From Pestalotiopsis fici W106-1 (taxonomy: Eukaryota > Ascomycota > Sordariomycetes > Amphisphaeriales > Sporocadaceae): DNA of 64,000 bases. Of the stretch, positions 26,365 through 38,676 are shown one piece after another. Where the stretch lies: NCBI RefSeq assembly GCF_000516985.1, contig NW_006917098.1, positions 806,001-870,000 on the forward strand, read 5' to 3'. Under the pieces are notes generated by a model. That model was given only the letters and a program-made list of their open reading frames with translations. It did no database searches and was not told where the DNA came from. Position 1 is the stretch's first letter, and each line of letters starts with the position of its first letter. Made by a program: the position numbers and the translations under genes.

Positions 26365-26432
26365 ATGGGAATGCCGCCTTCAACAACAAGCCCATACCGA
26401 TCGACGGAACCGCCAGACTCCCCCGTCCATGA
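26349..26432 (+). promoter_or_regulatory. uORF overlapping the neo1 start (or alternative N-terminus)
   Basis: An ATG 16 nt upstream of the neo1 ATG opens a 27-codon frame that begins MPPSGNGN and ends with TGA at 26430-26432. It is out of frame with neo1. Its context is weak (GGGG before ATG, C at +4). It is either a regulatory uORF or the true N-terminus separated from the body by an unrecognised intron or a sequence error. Confidence 0.4.
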
Positions 26433-29400
26433 TTCCGACTCGGATGCCGACCTAGACCTTCAGGAGCTCGACCCGACCACATCGCACAGCACTAGCGCCA
26501 CGCTTCTAGGCCGCAACACCAGCCCCGAGCAGCGAGCGCCACGGATTGCGCTGAGAAATCTCCGCATGGGGGGCTTGCGGAGGACGAGTGGTAGGGGGGC
26601 ACGCCGCGGATATGGCGACCTCGGACACGACAGGGACGGCCATGACGATGCCGTGGGCTTGCTGGACGATGATCACGACAGACCACAGCGCTACTCGGAC
26701 GGCAGCCATAGCGGAGGCGATGATGCGCCGCTCTTGAACAACTCCGGCTCGGGGTCACGCCGTAAGCGATCCTTTGCCGGCGATCGAATGCAAAAGCTGG
26801 GCGCATCCCTTCGCTTGCCGAGCTTCATGTCAAGCACCAGCGCGAACCGAGACGCGATTGAGGATCTGGCCGACCAAGAGGACGACGATCCCTCTGCCTC
26901 GCGTGTGGTGGCCGTCGGTTCCTCTCAAACGACCCGATACCCACCAAATATTGTATCGAATGCTAAATATACAGCCTTCACCTTCCTCCCCGTCACCCTG
27001 TACAACGAGTTTTCTTTCTTCTTTAACATGTACTTTCTACTGGTTGCTTTATCCCAGGCGATTCCAGCACTGAGAATTGGTTATTTGAGCACATATATTG
27101 CACCCCTTGCTTTTGTGCTCATGATTACCATGGGAAAGGAGGCCTACGATGATGTTGAGCGACGGAGGCGAGACAATGAAGCCAACTCGGAGGAATATGC
27201 GGTGCTTCGCTTTGACGAACCAGGAAGCCGGGCGTATCCTACGTCTCGATCGCCGCGAGTACTGAAGTCATCATCCATGCGAAAGGGCCAGAAAGGATCC
27301 GTACATCGGGACAGACTGTCAGACATCAGGGAGGAAGAAGAGCAAGCAGAGGGACACGGCCTGGGACAGCCCTCCTCGTACGTGGAGGAAATCAGCAAGA
27401 AATCTCGAGACCTGCGTGTCGGCGATGTGTTGAAGTTGAGCAAGGGCCAGCGTGTCCCGGCTGATGTGGTCATACTTAAATGTCTGGCAACGGAAACCTC
27501 GACGGCTCCCACAGACCAGATGGAAATAGTCCACGAGGAAGAGTCACTGCTTGTCGACGCGGATTCGAGTAGTACCACCTCAGGCAAGGGCAAAGAACCA
27601 GAACAACGTCAAAAGCCTGACGAAGGCAGCTCCAACGGGGAGACCTTTATCAGGACTGATCAGTTGGATGGAGAGACGGACTGGAAATTGCGGCTGACTT
27701 CAGCTCTGACACAAAATCTACCGCTGGAGGAATTAGTGAGACTCAGGGTGACCGGAGGCAAGCCAGATAAGAAGGTCAACGAGTTCATTGGGACGGTCGA
27801 GTTGATGCCGTCTCGACAAGAGGCTATGGATCCTTATCCCAGCGACAACGCCCAGCCAGATACAAACAACTCGGCCCCGTTATCCATTGACAATACTGCC
27901 TGGGCCAACACCGTCATTGCGTCTCAAGCAATCACTCTTGCGGTCATTGTTTATACTGGTCCCCAAACCCGATCAGCCTTGTCGACATCGCCTTCCCGAT
28001 CCAAGACGGGGTTGCTCGAGTATGAAATCAACTCTCTGACCAAAATCCTCTGTGCCCTGACCTTGGGGCTTTCAATCATTCTCGTGGCTCTAGAAGGTTT
28101 CGGTAACACGGACGGCAATGTATGGTATGTCAAAATCATGCGCTTCTTGGTCCTTTTCTCTACCATTGTGCCCATCAGTCTTCGAGTCAATTTGGACATG
28201 GGAAAGAGTGTTTACTCATGGTTCATTCAACGTGACCCGGGAATTGCTGGAGCAGTAGTACGGACGAGCACAATTCCAGAGGACCTGGGAAGAATCGAAT
28301 ACCTGCTCAGCGACAAGACCGGAACCTTGACCCAAAACGAGATGGAAATGAAGAAAATCCATGTCGGTACAGTGTCATATGCCAATGAAGCGATGGACGA
28401 AGTATATGCCTATGTGAAACATGGGTTCGCTGGGGCACCGGCGGAAACAGCGCTCGTCACACCTTCATCTTCTTATAACACGACAGCCGGAGTCACAGCT
28501 ACCCGTACAAGGCGAGAAATTGGCTCCAGGGTTCGCGATGTTGTCCTGGCTCTTGCTCTGTGCCACAATGTCACTCCTACAACCGAGGAGGAAGACGGAC
28601 AGACCGTCACGTCGTATCAGGCTTCTTCCCCGGATGAGATTGCAATTGTTCGGTGGACAGAGTCGGTTGGATTACGCCTGGCTCACCGTGATCGACAGGG
28701 GATGATCCTCGAGTCCACGGAAACCGGAAAAGCAGTTGTCAAGGTCAAGATATTGGATGTCTTTCCGTTCACGTCGGAAGGCAAGCGTATGGGAATTATT
28801 GTTCAGTTCTGGGAGCACACCCAGAGCGCACCATCACCCGAAAACGCAGAGATTTGGTTCTACCAAAAGGGTGCCGATACCGTCATGTCGTCCATCGTTG
28901 CCGCCAACGATTGGCTCGACGAGGAGACGGCCAACATGGCTCGTGAAGGCCTCCGAACGCTTGTTGTAGGTCGCAAGAAGCTCTCCTCGGCGCAGTACGC
29001 CGAATTCTCCCGATCTTACCAGGAAGCCTCTCTTGCCATCAACGGGCGCGAGGCAGGCATGCAGAAAACCGTGTCCGAGCATCTTGAGCGAGACCTGGAG
29101 CTGCTAGGTGTAACAGGCGTGGAGGATAAGCTGCAAAGAGATGTCAAGCCCTCTCTCGAACTGCTCCGTAATGCTGGAATCAAGATTTGGATGTTGACAG
29201 GCGACAAGGTCGAGACAGCTCGCTGCGTTGCCGTCAGCTCTAAACTCGTTGCCCGTGGTCAATACATCTACACCATCACCAAGCTGAAGAGGAAAGACAA
29301 TGCCCAAGATCATCTCGACTTTCTCAGGAGCAAGACGGATTCGTGTCTCTTGATTGATGGTGAAAGTCTTGGATTGTTCCTCACCCACTTCCGAACCGAA

Positions 29401-30443
29401 TTCATCTCAGTTGCAGTCCATCTCCCTACTGTGGTCGCTTGTCGTTGTTCCCCAACACAAAAGGCAGAAGTCGCCAAGCTTATTCGCGAATACACCAAGA
29501 AACGTGTCTGCTGCATTGGCGATGGTGGCAACGATGTCTCCATGATTCAAGCCGCTGATGTAGGAGTGGGCATTGTTGGTAAAGAAGGACGACAGGCCAG
29601 TCTGGCGGCCGATTTCTCCATTGAGCAATTCTGCCATTTGACCAAGCTTCTTGTTTGGCACGGCCGAAACAGTTACAAGCGGAGTGCCAAGCTCGCCCAA
29701 TTCGTCATCCATCGTGGTCTTATTGTCGCTGTTTGTCAAACAATGTACAGTATTGCAATCAAGTTTGAGCCCGAGGGTCTATACATTGTAAGTCTCACCT
29801 TTTTCTTCATGATGCATCTAAATCAGGTCGCTCACAATTGTTTCCCCCAGGACTGGCTCATGGTTGGCTACGCGACCGTCTATACCGCAGCTCCCGTACT
29901 ATCTCTAGTCCTAGATAAGGACGTTGATGAGAACCTGGCGAATCTGTATCCAGAGTTATACAAGGAGTTGACATCTGGACGATCTCTATCTTATCGCACA
30001 TTTTTTGTATGGGTATTTGTGTCCATATATCAGGGTGGCATGATCCAGGGCCTGTCTCAGCTCTTGACCGAGGTCGATGGACCGAGGATGGTCGCGGTCA
30101 GCTACACAGTCCTGGTTCTGAACGAACTGCTTATGGTTGCCATTGAGATCACGACATGGCATCCTGTCATGATTGTGAGCATTGTGGGCACGTTCCTGGT
30201 ATATGCGGGATCAGTTCCGTTCCTGGGCCGTTACTTTGACCTGGATTTCATCCTGACTTGGTGAGTTTCTCCTTTCAAGTCAAAGAGTCTTTTGCCGTGA
30301 CAATTGCTAATGTTGATGGTTCTAGGGGCTTTGTATGGCGCGTATTTGCAATTGGCGCCATCTCACTGATACCACCTTATGCTGGCAAGTTGATTAGGAG
30401 AACAATGAAGCCACCGTCATACAGGAAGGTTCAAGGGATATAA
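26365..30443 (+). CDS. neo1: Neo1-class P4-ATPase (aminophospholipid flippase)
   Basis: P4-ATPases move phospholipids from the lumenal to the cytosolic leaflet. The Neo1/ATP9 branch acts in Golgi and endosome membranes and needs no Cdc50 partner. Three exons (26365-29787, 29851-30260, 30326-30443) give 1316 aa. A long acidic, disordered N-terminus (to about residue 190) precedes PPN, FNMYFLL and LSQAIPALRIGYLS, typical of Neo1. Class hallmarks follow: RTDQLDGETDWKLR in the actuator region, PISLRVNLD in the M4 segment, the phosphorylation motif DKTGTLTQNE (Asp650), MLTGDKVETA and GDGGNDVSMI. About ten membrane segments are expected, and the C-terminus ends PPSYRKVQGI. The first intron (63 nt) is stop-free and in frame. 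It is recognised because family members run straight from LYI to DWLMVGYAT. The exact start is uncertain because another ATG in a different frame lies 16 nt upstream. Confidence 0.94.
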
Positions 30444-32035
30444 CGAGATGATACAATGTCGAATAGCGGGCTCCAGCTCCAGCATCAGACGGGGTGGGCG
30501 CATAAGCATTGGGTGGCGTTATCGGGATTCTCTCCATTTACGTGCTTGCATTATCATGCTTTTCTCCCGGTCATTTGTTTTCAATTATGGTCACTGGCAG
30601 ATGGTACTGGGCCCCCCGTGTACGTTGCCGTGGTTCAATACCCCTAGAAGCATTCTTGTCGTGAGAAAATAAAAGAAGAGAAACATTCTCTCCATCTAGA
30701 TCTGAATTGGATTACTTGATGGCTGTAGAGGGGTGCAGGGAATATCACGAATGCACGCAGAGCCAGCCCGTGACCACTGCATGAATAAGGGTCCATGATC
30801 CCCTTATCCCGATCTATGCACGCACGATTCATCAGCGAGTATGTTGCTGATGACCGACATGAATGTTACCAGATCCGGCCACACGGTTCAGATTTGAGCC
30901 GGATCAGAGACGCGGCGGCGGGCTGACGAGAGGAGGGGTGGACCGACGTCGGTCTCGAGCTTTTGGAGCTTATTCGTTGGCCCCCCTGAAGGTCTCCACT
31001 ACGTACTTTGTGTGTAGCGAGCTCTTTTAGAAATGATGTCATTCTTGGTGCTACTATGGCGATCTGATTGCCTTTGAGTTTCTCTTCTTTTGGATGGGAT
31101 GATATATTTCCCCCGGAATGCCATCAATGAGACTGTCTGCTACGCTACTCGTTTCTCCACATCTCCGCGCTGCCCCCGCGAAAAAGACCGAGAATAAAAA
31201 GGAAAGTGATGGACATTCTCGATGCGGGACCCCCATATGTGGTGGTGCAGATCACTAGGAGAGGCTCGGATATTCTCTTCTTGATACAGACCACGAGTCT
31301 GCAGTACATGTTTGTCTCCCCCCAGGGCGGCGGAAGGGGCAATAATTAGGAAGAAAATATCGCGCAGCGAGAGAACTACCGAGTGGGCAAGAAACATTCA
31401 ACAAAAAAAAAACGCGAAATGGACAGCTCAATGGGCTGTCGCGTCTCTCTCGTAGATGGGGTGCGACCCCAGAAGTCCTTTTTTTTTTGCCCACTCTCCT
31501 CACGATGGGATTTCTCAGAAAAAACCCACCCTCTGATTGAACAAGAGGTGAGTCGGGTGGGTGCCTTCGTTTCTGTTCGTGGCAGGGTATACGCTAGTTC
31601 CCCCATGCCTGCTGGCTTGGCTTGCTACCTGACGTAGCGGGGAATTCAGCGAAACCCCATGGATAAAAATATTCATACGGAAAAAAAAAAAAAAAGGTTT
31701 CGCATGTCCACGATGCGTTGTAGTCGTGGCACAACTGGGTAAGGGGAAGAAAAATTTTTATACTTGCTTGCTGCTAGCTAACTGGCTGTCGGCCACGTTC
31801 GCAGGAAGAAGGTTAGCTAGGGCGCGGGAATGTATGGACTATGGTGACTGATGGCTCAGTTGCATCTGCGTCTTTGCGGGCAATTTGATGCAGCAACGCC
31901 CAATTAACAAGCGCAACATGCATCGGCCATGGCGATGCCGCACCGTTACACTGAGGCACCAAAAGTTTTTGTGCCAGGGGTGTTTCTCTGACAGGCCTGT
32001 TGATGCGGCGAAGGAAAACCCTACAGGCTACAGCG

Positions 32036-32063
32036 TACATACATACATACTTACATACATACA
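32036..32063. repeat. Interrupted (TACA)n tandem repeat
   Basis: About seven TACA units with one T interruption lie in non-coding sequence. Confidence 0.85.
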
Positions 32064-33176
32064 CCCGCGATTGCTACATACGTAGTACAATGCTTACATG
32101 CTAGGATGCATCAAGGCTTTCGTTTCTGATTGTCTTGAAAATTTTAATAACCTTTTGCAGCTCGCGTCCGATGACGTCCACCAGAATCTGTAATAGGCTT
32201 TGATACAGCAGGAATTGACAGCGGGAGAGAGTCAGCAACAGCATCAAGGCTTGAACAGAGGAGAGACAATTCGTAGTCCGTGGGGGGGAAGTAAGAAAGA
32301 AAAGACAATACTTTCTGTCTGGGTGCCCAAATATACGGCAAGAGAGGGGATGAATTGAAGCTATCTCGATCCAACTGGGGCTCAATTGTACACCTCATGC
32401 GGGATTTGCATCCCCTTGGGGTTTAGATTGGGGAAGTTCGCGCTAGGCTGTCGCAGCGTCTGGAGCTGGAACTGGAGCTGGCAAGTGCTGGACTGGGGAG
32501 CGGATGGAGGCGCTGGAGCTCGTACCCATGGGGCCTCGACCAACCGCCAACCACCTCGGGCCCTCCAGATTGTACCAAGTGGGGGTCTCTTGGACCGGGG
32601 GGCAGGGGGGGAGCTCTCGGTCTTGCAAGCCTAGCACCAAGTGTGATGCCATTCGATGGTCATACGTAAGGTACTCTGTAGCTGGCTCGGTTTCTTTCGC
32701 ACTCTCTCTTGCGGATGTTGTTGCTGCTCATCGCTCCAGGTTACGGTTGCAAGCTCATTGTTCAAAAAGTTGGGGGACTGGGATTAGAAACTCCACTTCC
32801 AATTTGTTTTTGGGCGTGTCTTTTTTTTTTCTTCCTTCCTTCGTTCCTGCTCCTGCTCGCTGAATCTTTACTCTGATCTTCCCCGATCCAGATCCAATTC
32901 AAGCGAAGAACCATTCTCTCTTCTTCTTCTTCTTCCTCAACATATTTCAGGAATCTGTCACGTTCCTATCTTTATATTAACCTCTGAGCCACGCGCTCCC
33001 CAATTGACATTGTACCAGACTGTCACGAGAGCTTCTTGCATCTGTTTTGGACCTTTTGCGTTAACTACGCGGGTACCTTGAAGGTAAGCTTTCCAGTCCG
33101 GCTTCTCTCTGCGCGCCACACGTACATACACACACACCAGCACACTTGCTAGGCAAGCAATTGGGAGGCGAGTGTC

Positions 33177-33206
33177 ATGAGCTTTAGAGACAAGCAGAAA
33201 CTCTAA
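33177..33206 (+). promoter_or_regulatory. uORF 1 of glycogen synthase
   Basis: This is a nine-codon frame (ATG 33177, TAA 33204-33206) about 120 nt before the longest-frame start. A two-codon frame, ATG-ACA-TAA, follows at 33216-33224. Both precede the overlapping uORF at 33285. Confidence 0.35.
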
Positions 33207-33284
33207 AAAGAAAACATGACATAAACTCCTACATACTTGCTTTTTCTCTTCTTTTGGACGCACACCTGCTTTTTTCGACTCCAA

Positions 33285-33335
33285 ATGTCGCTTGTCAAAA
33301 ACTCGGCATTCTTTTCGCAACACAATGGCTGCTGA
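33285..33335 (+). promoter_or_regulatory. uORF 3, overlapping the first glycogen synthase ATG
   Basis: A 16-codon frame begins at 33285 and stops at 33333-33335, spanning the ATG at 33325 in another frame. Ribosomes that translate it cannot use 33325 but could resume at the in-frame ATG 33403. Confidence 0.4.
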
Positions 33336-35780
33336 ACTACCGCCGCTAATCACTCGTGCAGAAGATTCGCTCGAGCAGCCCTTCTCAAGCCAAACCGCCA
33401 ATATGAGCGACGACGAAAGACCGGCCAGGGAGGTCAAGAACCACCTCCTCTTCGAGATCGCGACCGAGGTGGCTCATAGAGGTAAGCTTGAGCTTCTTAC
33501 CCCTCGTCCAATCCCTCTGCCATTCATCGTCTGATCAACCGCTGACACCAAAACATAGTCGGTGGAATCTACTCTGTCATCAAGTCGAAAGCTCCCGTCA
33601 CGACTGCCGAATATGGCGACCGATACACCCTGATCGGTCCTCTCAACCACCAATCGGTAAGTTCTTGTCCTGCGAACCCCGCTCAAGAATCATGGCTAAC
33701 ATGAAGGAAAATAAACAGGCTGCGGTCGAGGTCGAAGAGCTGGAGCCTTCCAACCAAGAGCTCGCCAAGAGCATTGAGGCTATGCGAAGCCGCGGCATCG
33801 GTATCCTCTACGGACGATGGCTGATCGAAGGTGCCCCCCGTGTCTTGCTGATTGACACCAAGACTGCCTACAAGTACATGGATGAATGGAAAACAGACTT
33901 GTGGAACTCTGCCAGTATTCCTTCCCCACCAAATGATGACGAGACAAACGAGGCCATTGTCTTTGGTTATCTCGTTGCGTGGTTCCTTGGAGAGGTAAGC
34001 TTCCATCTCAACGCAGTCAGTCCTTGACAACGCAAGAGCATAGTTGACCCGCTTGCATAGTTTGTCTGCCACGAGAAGACCAGGGCGGTCATTGCTCACT
34101 TCCACGAATGGCTCGCCGGTGTGGCTATTCCTCTTTGCAAGAAGCGCAGGATCGATGTGACCACCATCTTCACCACTCACGCAACTCTACTCGGCCGGTA
34201 TCTCTGTGCTGGATCAGTCGACTTTTACAACAACCTGCAATGGTTTGATGTGGATGCTGAAGCTGGAAAGCGTGGCATTTACCACCGATACTGCATCGAG
34301 CGAGCCGCTGCTCACTCTTGCGACGTCTTCACAACTGTTTCCCACATTACAGCATTCGAAAGTGAGCACTTGCTCAAGCGGAAACCCGACGGAGTCTTGC
34401 CCAATGGTCTCAATGTCACAAAGTTCTCCGCCATGCACGAATTCCAGAACCTGCACCAGCAGTCGAAGGAAAAAATTCACGACTTCGTGCGTGGACACTT
34501 CTACGGCCACTACGACTTTGTCCCAGAAGACACGCTCTACTTCTTCACCGCCGGTCGATACGAATTCAGGAATAAGGGTGTAGACATGTTCATTGAGTCA
34601 TTGGCTCGTCTGAACCACAGACTGAAGTCGGCTGGTAGCAAGACGACCGTGGTCGCTTTTGTCATTATGCCTGCCCAGACAACTTCCCTTACGGTGGAAG
34701 CTCTCAAGGGCCAGGCCGTAATCAAGTCTCTCCGCGATACCGTCGATGTCATTGAACGTGGCATTGGTCGCCGTGTCTTTGAGCGATCTCTCAAGTGGCA
34801 TGAGGGCGACCCGCTCCCTGATGAGAAGGAATTGATCACCAGCGCTGACCGTGTCTTGTTGAGACGACGTCTGTTTGCCATGAAGCGACACGGTCTGCCA
34901 CCGATCGTGACGCACAACATGATCAATGACCAGGAAGACCCGATTCTCAACCAAATCCGTCGTGTCCAGCTTTTCAATCACCCAAGCGACCGCGTCAAGA
35001 TTGTCTTCCATCCAGAGTTCCTGAATTCGGCCAACCCAGTCTTGCCTCTGGATTACGACGACTTTGTTCGAGGTACCCATCTAGGTGTCTTTGCATCCTA
35101 CTACGAACCGTGGGGCTACACACCCGCCGAGTGTACCGTCATGGGTGTTCCCAGCATCACCACGAACCTTTCCGGCTTTGGTTGTTACATGGAGGAGCTG
35201 ATTGAGAACTCGAGCGACTATGGAATTTACATTGTCGACCGACGTAACAAGGGAGTGGATGACTCTGTCAATCAGCTCACGTCGCACATGTTTGATTTCT
35301 GCCAAAAGAGCCGTCGTCAACGTATCAACCAAAGGAACAGAACAGAGCGACTTAGCGACCTGCTTGACTGGAAGAGGATGGGCATGGAATACGTCAAGGC
35401 ACGGCAACTCGCGCTGCGCCGGGCATACCCTGGATCATTTGCCGGCGACGAGGAGGAGGATTTCATTCCAGGCGTCGAGCAGAAGATTTCTCGACCCTTC
35501 TCTGTACCTGGCTCCCCTCGTGATCGCAGCGGCATGATGACCCCAGGTGATTTCGCTAGTCTGCAGGAGGGACACGAAAGCCTTAGCACCGAGGACTATG
35601 TTGCTTGGAAGCTGCCGTGAGTTCAATTGCAACAACATTTTCGTGGCTTGAGCTAACAATTTTTGTAGTGAGGAAGAGGACCCAGACGAGTACCCCTTCC
35701 CCTTGACGCTTCGGACAAAGAAGCCTTCGACGTCGGGAGCTGCTAGCCCCTTGGACAGCATCAGACTGAACGGCAACTAG
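33325..35780 (+). CDS. gsy1: Glycogen synthase (GT3 family)
   Basis: It transfers glucose from UDP-glucose to the non-reducing ends of glycogen in the cytosol. Five exons (33325-33481, 33559-33656, 33719-33994, 34061-35616, 35669-35780) give 732 aa. Starting at the in-frame ATG 33403 (MSDDERP) would give 706 aa, closer to the usual fungal length, so that start may be the main one. Visible landmarks are the N-terminal [18 protein letters not shown] (UDP-glucose site), [23 protein letters not shown], the C-lobe [17 protein letters not shown] with its conserved acidic residue, and the Arg-rich helix [13 protein letters not shown]. In yeast that helix binds glucose-6-phosphate. The Ser/Pro tail ([16 protein letters not shown]) is the probable phospho-regulatory region. 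There are three upstream ORFs in the leader. Confidence 0.97.
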
Positions 35781-36959
35781 TGTGGGCACAGTGTTCTGAA
35801 AATGCCGTCCATGCGAAGAATGTTGGGACGGACTGTCTAAGTTCAAGGGATGAGGGTATGATTTGAGGAGGACAAGCAGGACATTGCTCTCTAGTGGTCG
35901 ACTTTAGGTCTCTAGCCACGATATTGTGGCAGTCACTCACTTTGGGCCTTGTGGGAATGTGGAGCTGTTTTGCAGAACACACTCGAACCCGAATTGGAGT
36001 TGCAGGAGGACATGGCTATTCATTGAAAGCAGCAGTCGATATCGTGGCCAGACTTTAAAGCTGGCTCTAACAAACATTACATGGGCTAGGTGTCATCTCT
36101 GCATGGGAATTGAAACACAAACATTGCATAGCAGCCGCATCAACATTTCATGTCACTATAGGTATCGTTATCAAGAAATGCATTAATACTGGACCAATTG
36201 ACTTGTAGCATGATCATTATTTCCTTGGTTTAGGTACTAGCAACCTAGGTACCCAGCGTGTTTATTATACATGTATATTAGGCTGGGGTTTCGTACACGT
36301 GTTAACGGCCAAGAACCGGCGGACCGCATATTGAAGCTCGTCTACCTTATTGGACATCTAATGTATCTGTGTATTGCTGGCTTCTCTACGAGGTTGATCC
36401 CGGGACTTGATAGATGAAGCAGTGGATCAAAGGTTGCGGGTGGCTTTCAGCGGGCCGGGAATAACCTTTTGGATAGCTGGTATACTGAACATGGTACGGC
36501 AAGGCAAATCAGCTTCCGTCTCAAGATTAAAAGTCGTTTTGAAGGCTGTAATCATGTAGAGGAGATCAACTAGAGGAGAACAGGGAGACAATAGCCACTC
36601 GTGCTCAGCACTACAATATTGCGTTCTGTACCAGTCATGCATACTGTCGGGACGTGGTTGTCAATCGGCGGTGCATCACTATCAGACATCTTGGTTGAAC
36701 GATCATTCTAGGTTTAAAATCTGCAACATGCTGCCGTCCATACATGAAGGAATACCAACGTGAATGGCTCACACCTCAAGCAGAGAAAATGCGGGGCTGA
36801 AGCAATGTTGCTCTGCTTATGTGGTACAACAAAGTCGTGGTGGCCTGCACTTGCCCCTCGTGTTGGTTGCCGTCTTATTCCATCTTTTTCATTTCTTTTC
36901 TCATCTAGGAGTATTGCAACACTCAAATCACGTCCATACGGTTTCGATATTCTCCTGCA
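35781..36959. other. Spacer downstream of glycogen synthase
   Basis: It contains the glycogen synthase 3' flank and the promoter side of the Cys-rich membrane protein gene. I see only short, featureless open frames. Confidence 0.6.
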
Positions 36960-38019
36960 ATGACAGGCGTCGATACAGGCGCAAAGGCGACGATAAATGA
37001 GCGAACGAGACTCATTGCTACTATTCGAGTAACACCGCAGCAGGGCAAGTTTAGATACGGCGACATTGAGAGGCGATATGCTGTCATTGCTGTCTGCTCA
37101 ACTTCAATTGCAGTCTTTATTGCAACCATCATCTGGTCGGTCGCTTCTCTCCTGCTCTCGGATTCTGCAACGGAAAATACACCAACCATTAATTATTGTT
37201 TCAACACCTCGACCGCCTACGCAAGCGCAGAGGCTCTAAACAACAATATTGATGCTTTCTGCCAAGATGTAGCCGACAACGCACGCACTTTCTCATACAG
37301 CCGCGTGTGGACCAAGATCTATTACTCCAATACACCCGAGGAATACAAAATGACTGTAGCATTATCAAAACGTACGTCTGGATTTGATCGCCACAAGTGT
37401 ATAGCGTCCATGAGCTCCATCGTCAACAAGTGCGACATTGACGTGAGCGGGAGCACATCGTTACACTGGAAACATGGTGGAGGACGCGTGCAAGAACCAT
37501 ACGAATATACAATTGAGATTGCCCGTCACAACCGGCCGTGGCCTCCGCCGTCAAAGCCTTTACAGCACTGCGAAGGATGGTACAAGTTCATATTCCACCA
37601 CTTTGATATCTATGGTGCTGCTTGGGCGAGTCATGATTGGGGGCAAAGGTCGCTTTTGCCAGCCATCAACCCGTGTTGTGGCCCGGGTAAGTTTTAAATT
37701 TCCAGGAAAACAAAAAGACGGACATTGGTTTTGCTACAGTATATAACTAGTATCTGACCCATTTGTGTTATAGGAAGCCTTACTGGGTGGGGGTTTGAAT
37801 ACTTTGATCAGCCAGATGAAAACGGTCACGAGGTAAGAAAAACCGTACTTTCCAACGGAATCACTATTGCTCCTATGGAATATCTAACCATTTTATACTG
37901 CTTATTAGTGGCACGCATGGTTCAATACCGCTCTGGGAACGAGAGGTCGGTGCTTTGATAACAGTATAGTTCAGTGCACCGCTGGTGGACCTTGTGATTC
38001 TTACTGTATTGGTAATTGA
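36960..38019 (+). CDS. Cys-rich type II membrane protein of unknown function
   Basis: I do not recognise a named family. Three exons (36960-37686, 37774-37832, 37909-38019) give 298 aa; introns are 87 and 76 nt, and the frames close exactly. A short basic N-terminus (about 40 residues) is followed by one hydrophobic segment (about 41-66). The remainder is a Cys- and Trp-rich ectodomain, which suggests a type II membrane protein or an uncleaved signal anchor. The ectodomain has regularly spaced cysteines, a segment NRPWPPPSKPL, then ASHDWGQRSLLP, GWGFEYFDQPD and EWHAWFN. It ends in a compact CTAGGPCDSYC knot. Dense Trp/Gly/Cys motifs crossing both splice sites support the gene model. A wall- or surface-exposed role is inference only. 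No neighbour gives a functional hint. Confidence 0.75.
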
Positions 38020-38632
38020 TATCTGGGATATTGATTGGAGGCGATTTTACCACGACAAGGTCGGAATCTGTCTACACAGCTAGAAGGCATGCCGCAGATG
38101 TTTCCCCCCCCCCCTCCCCCTTTTGCCTCGTTGGCTTTGCTATAAAAGGGGATGTACTGGTTCTCAAATCGTCATGTTCGTTCAGTCCAGAAAATTGGCA
38201 ACTTGTTCTCAAACTTGTTCATTTATTCTGCTGCATCAATTTCGTAAGGCGAACAAGTTCTTTGTGATTACTGCTGTTGAGATTGACGCGCGGCTTGATG
38301 CTACGCTGAACAAAGGCGATGATCTATGTTCGACATGGAGCGATGGGCTGAGCCGTTAATGAAGTAGTGTCTCGAATGTACGACAAAACACCAAGCACAA
38401 GCTTCCACAGCTTGGTGGGCCCCATCTCTAAAAGTGATGCATACAGTTTCAGGGTCTATTGAGGATGATCTCGACAAGTAGAAGAGATTCTGTATACGAT
38501 GTAGACCGGGAGTTACTATTTTGGTTTTTCCGAGAGGCCTCTCGCGGCTCCACGTTCAAAGTGTAGTATAATGATAAAAATCTGAATTTTCTATTTTGGC
38601 ATACTGCTGACATCATCGGAACTTGACCCCTC

Positions 38633-38676
38633 TCTCATTAAGATTATCTCAAAAAGATTGCGCAAACTTAATGAGA
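38633..38676. repeat. 10-bp inverted repeat
   Basis: TCTCATTAAG at 38633-38642 is the exact reverse complement of CTTAATGAGA at 38667-38676, with a 24-nt spacer. It lies 600 nt downstream of the Cys-rich membrane protein gene; role unknown. Confidence 0.65.

Larger units (their letters stand above)
30444..33324. other. Spacer between neo1 and glycogen synthase
   Basis: No gene is supported. The stretch holds an A15 run at 31681-31695, a TACA tetranucleotide repeat at 32036-32063 and a TTC-rich pyrimidine tract near 32918-32940 of the kind seen before fungal transcription starts. Two short uORFs lie close to the glycogen synthase start. Open frames here are short and featureless. Confidence 0.6.

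Noticed and set aside
38389..38417. 8-bp inverted repeat (CACCAAGC/GCTTGGTG)
   Set aside because: Short enough to be expected by chance in a window of this size; no context.
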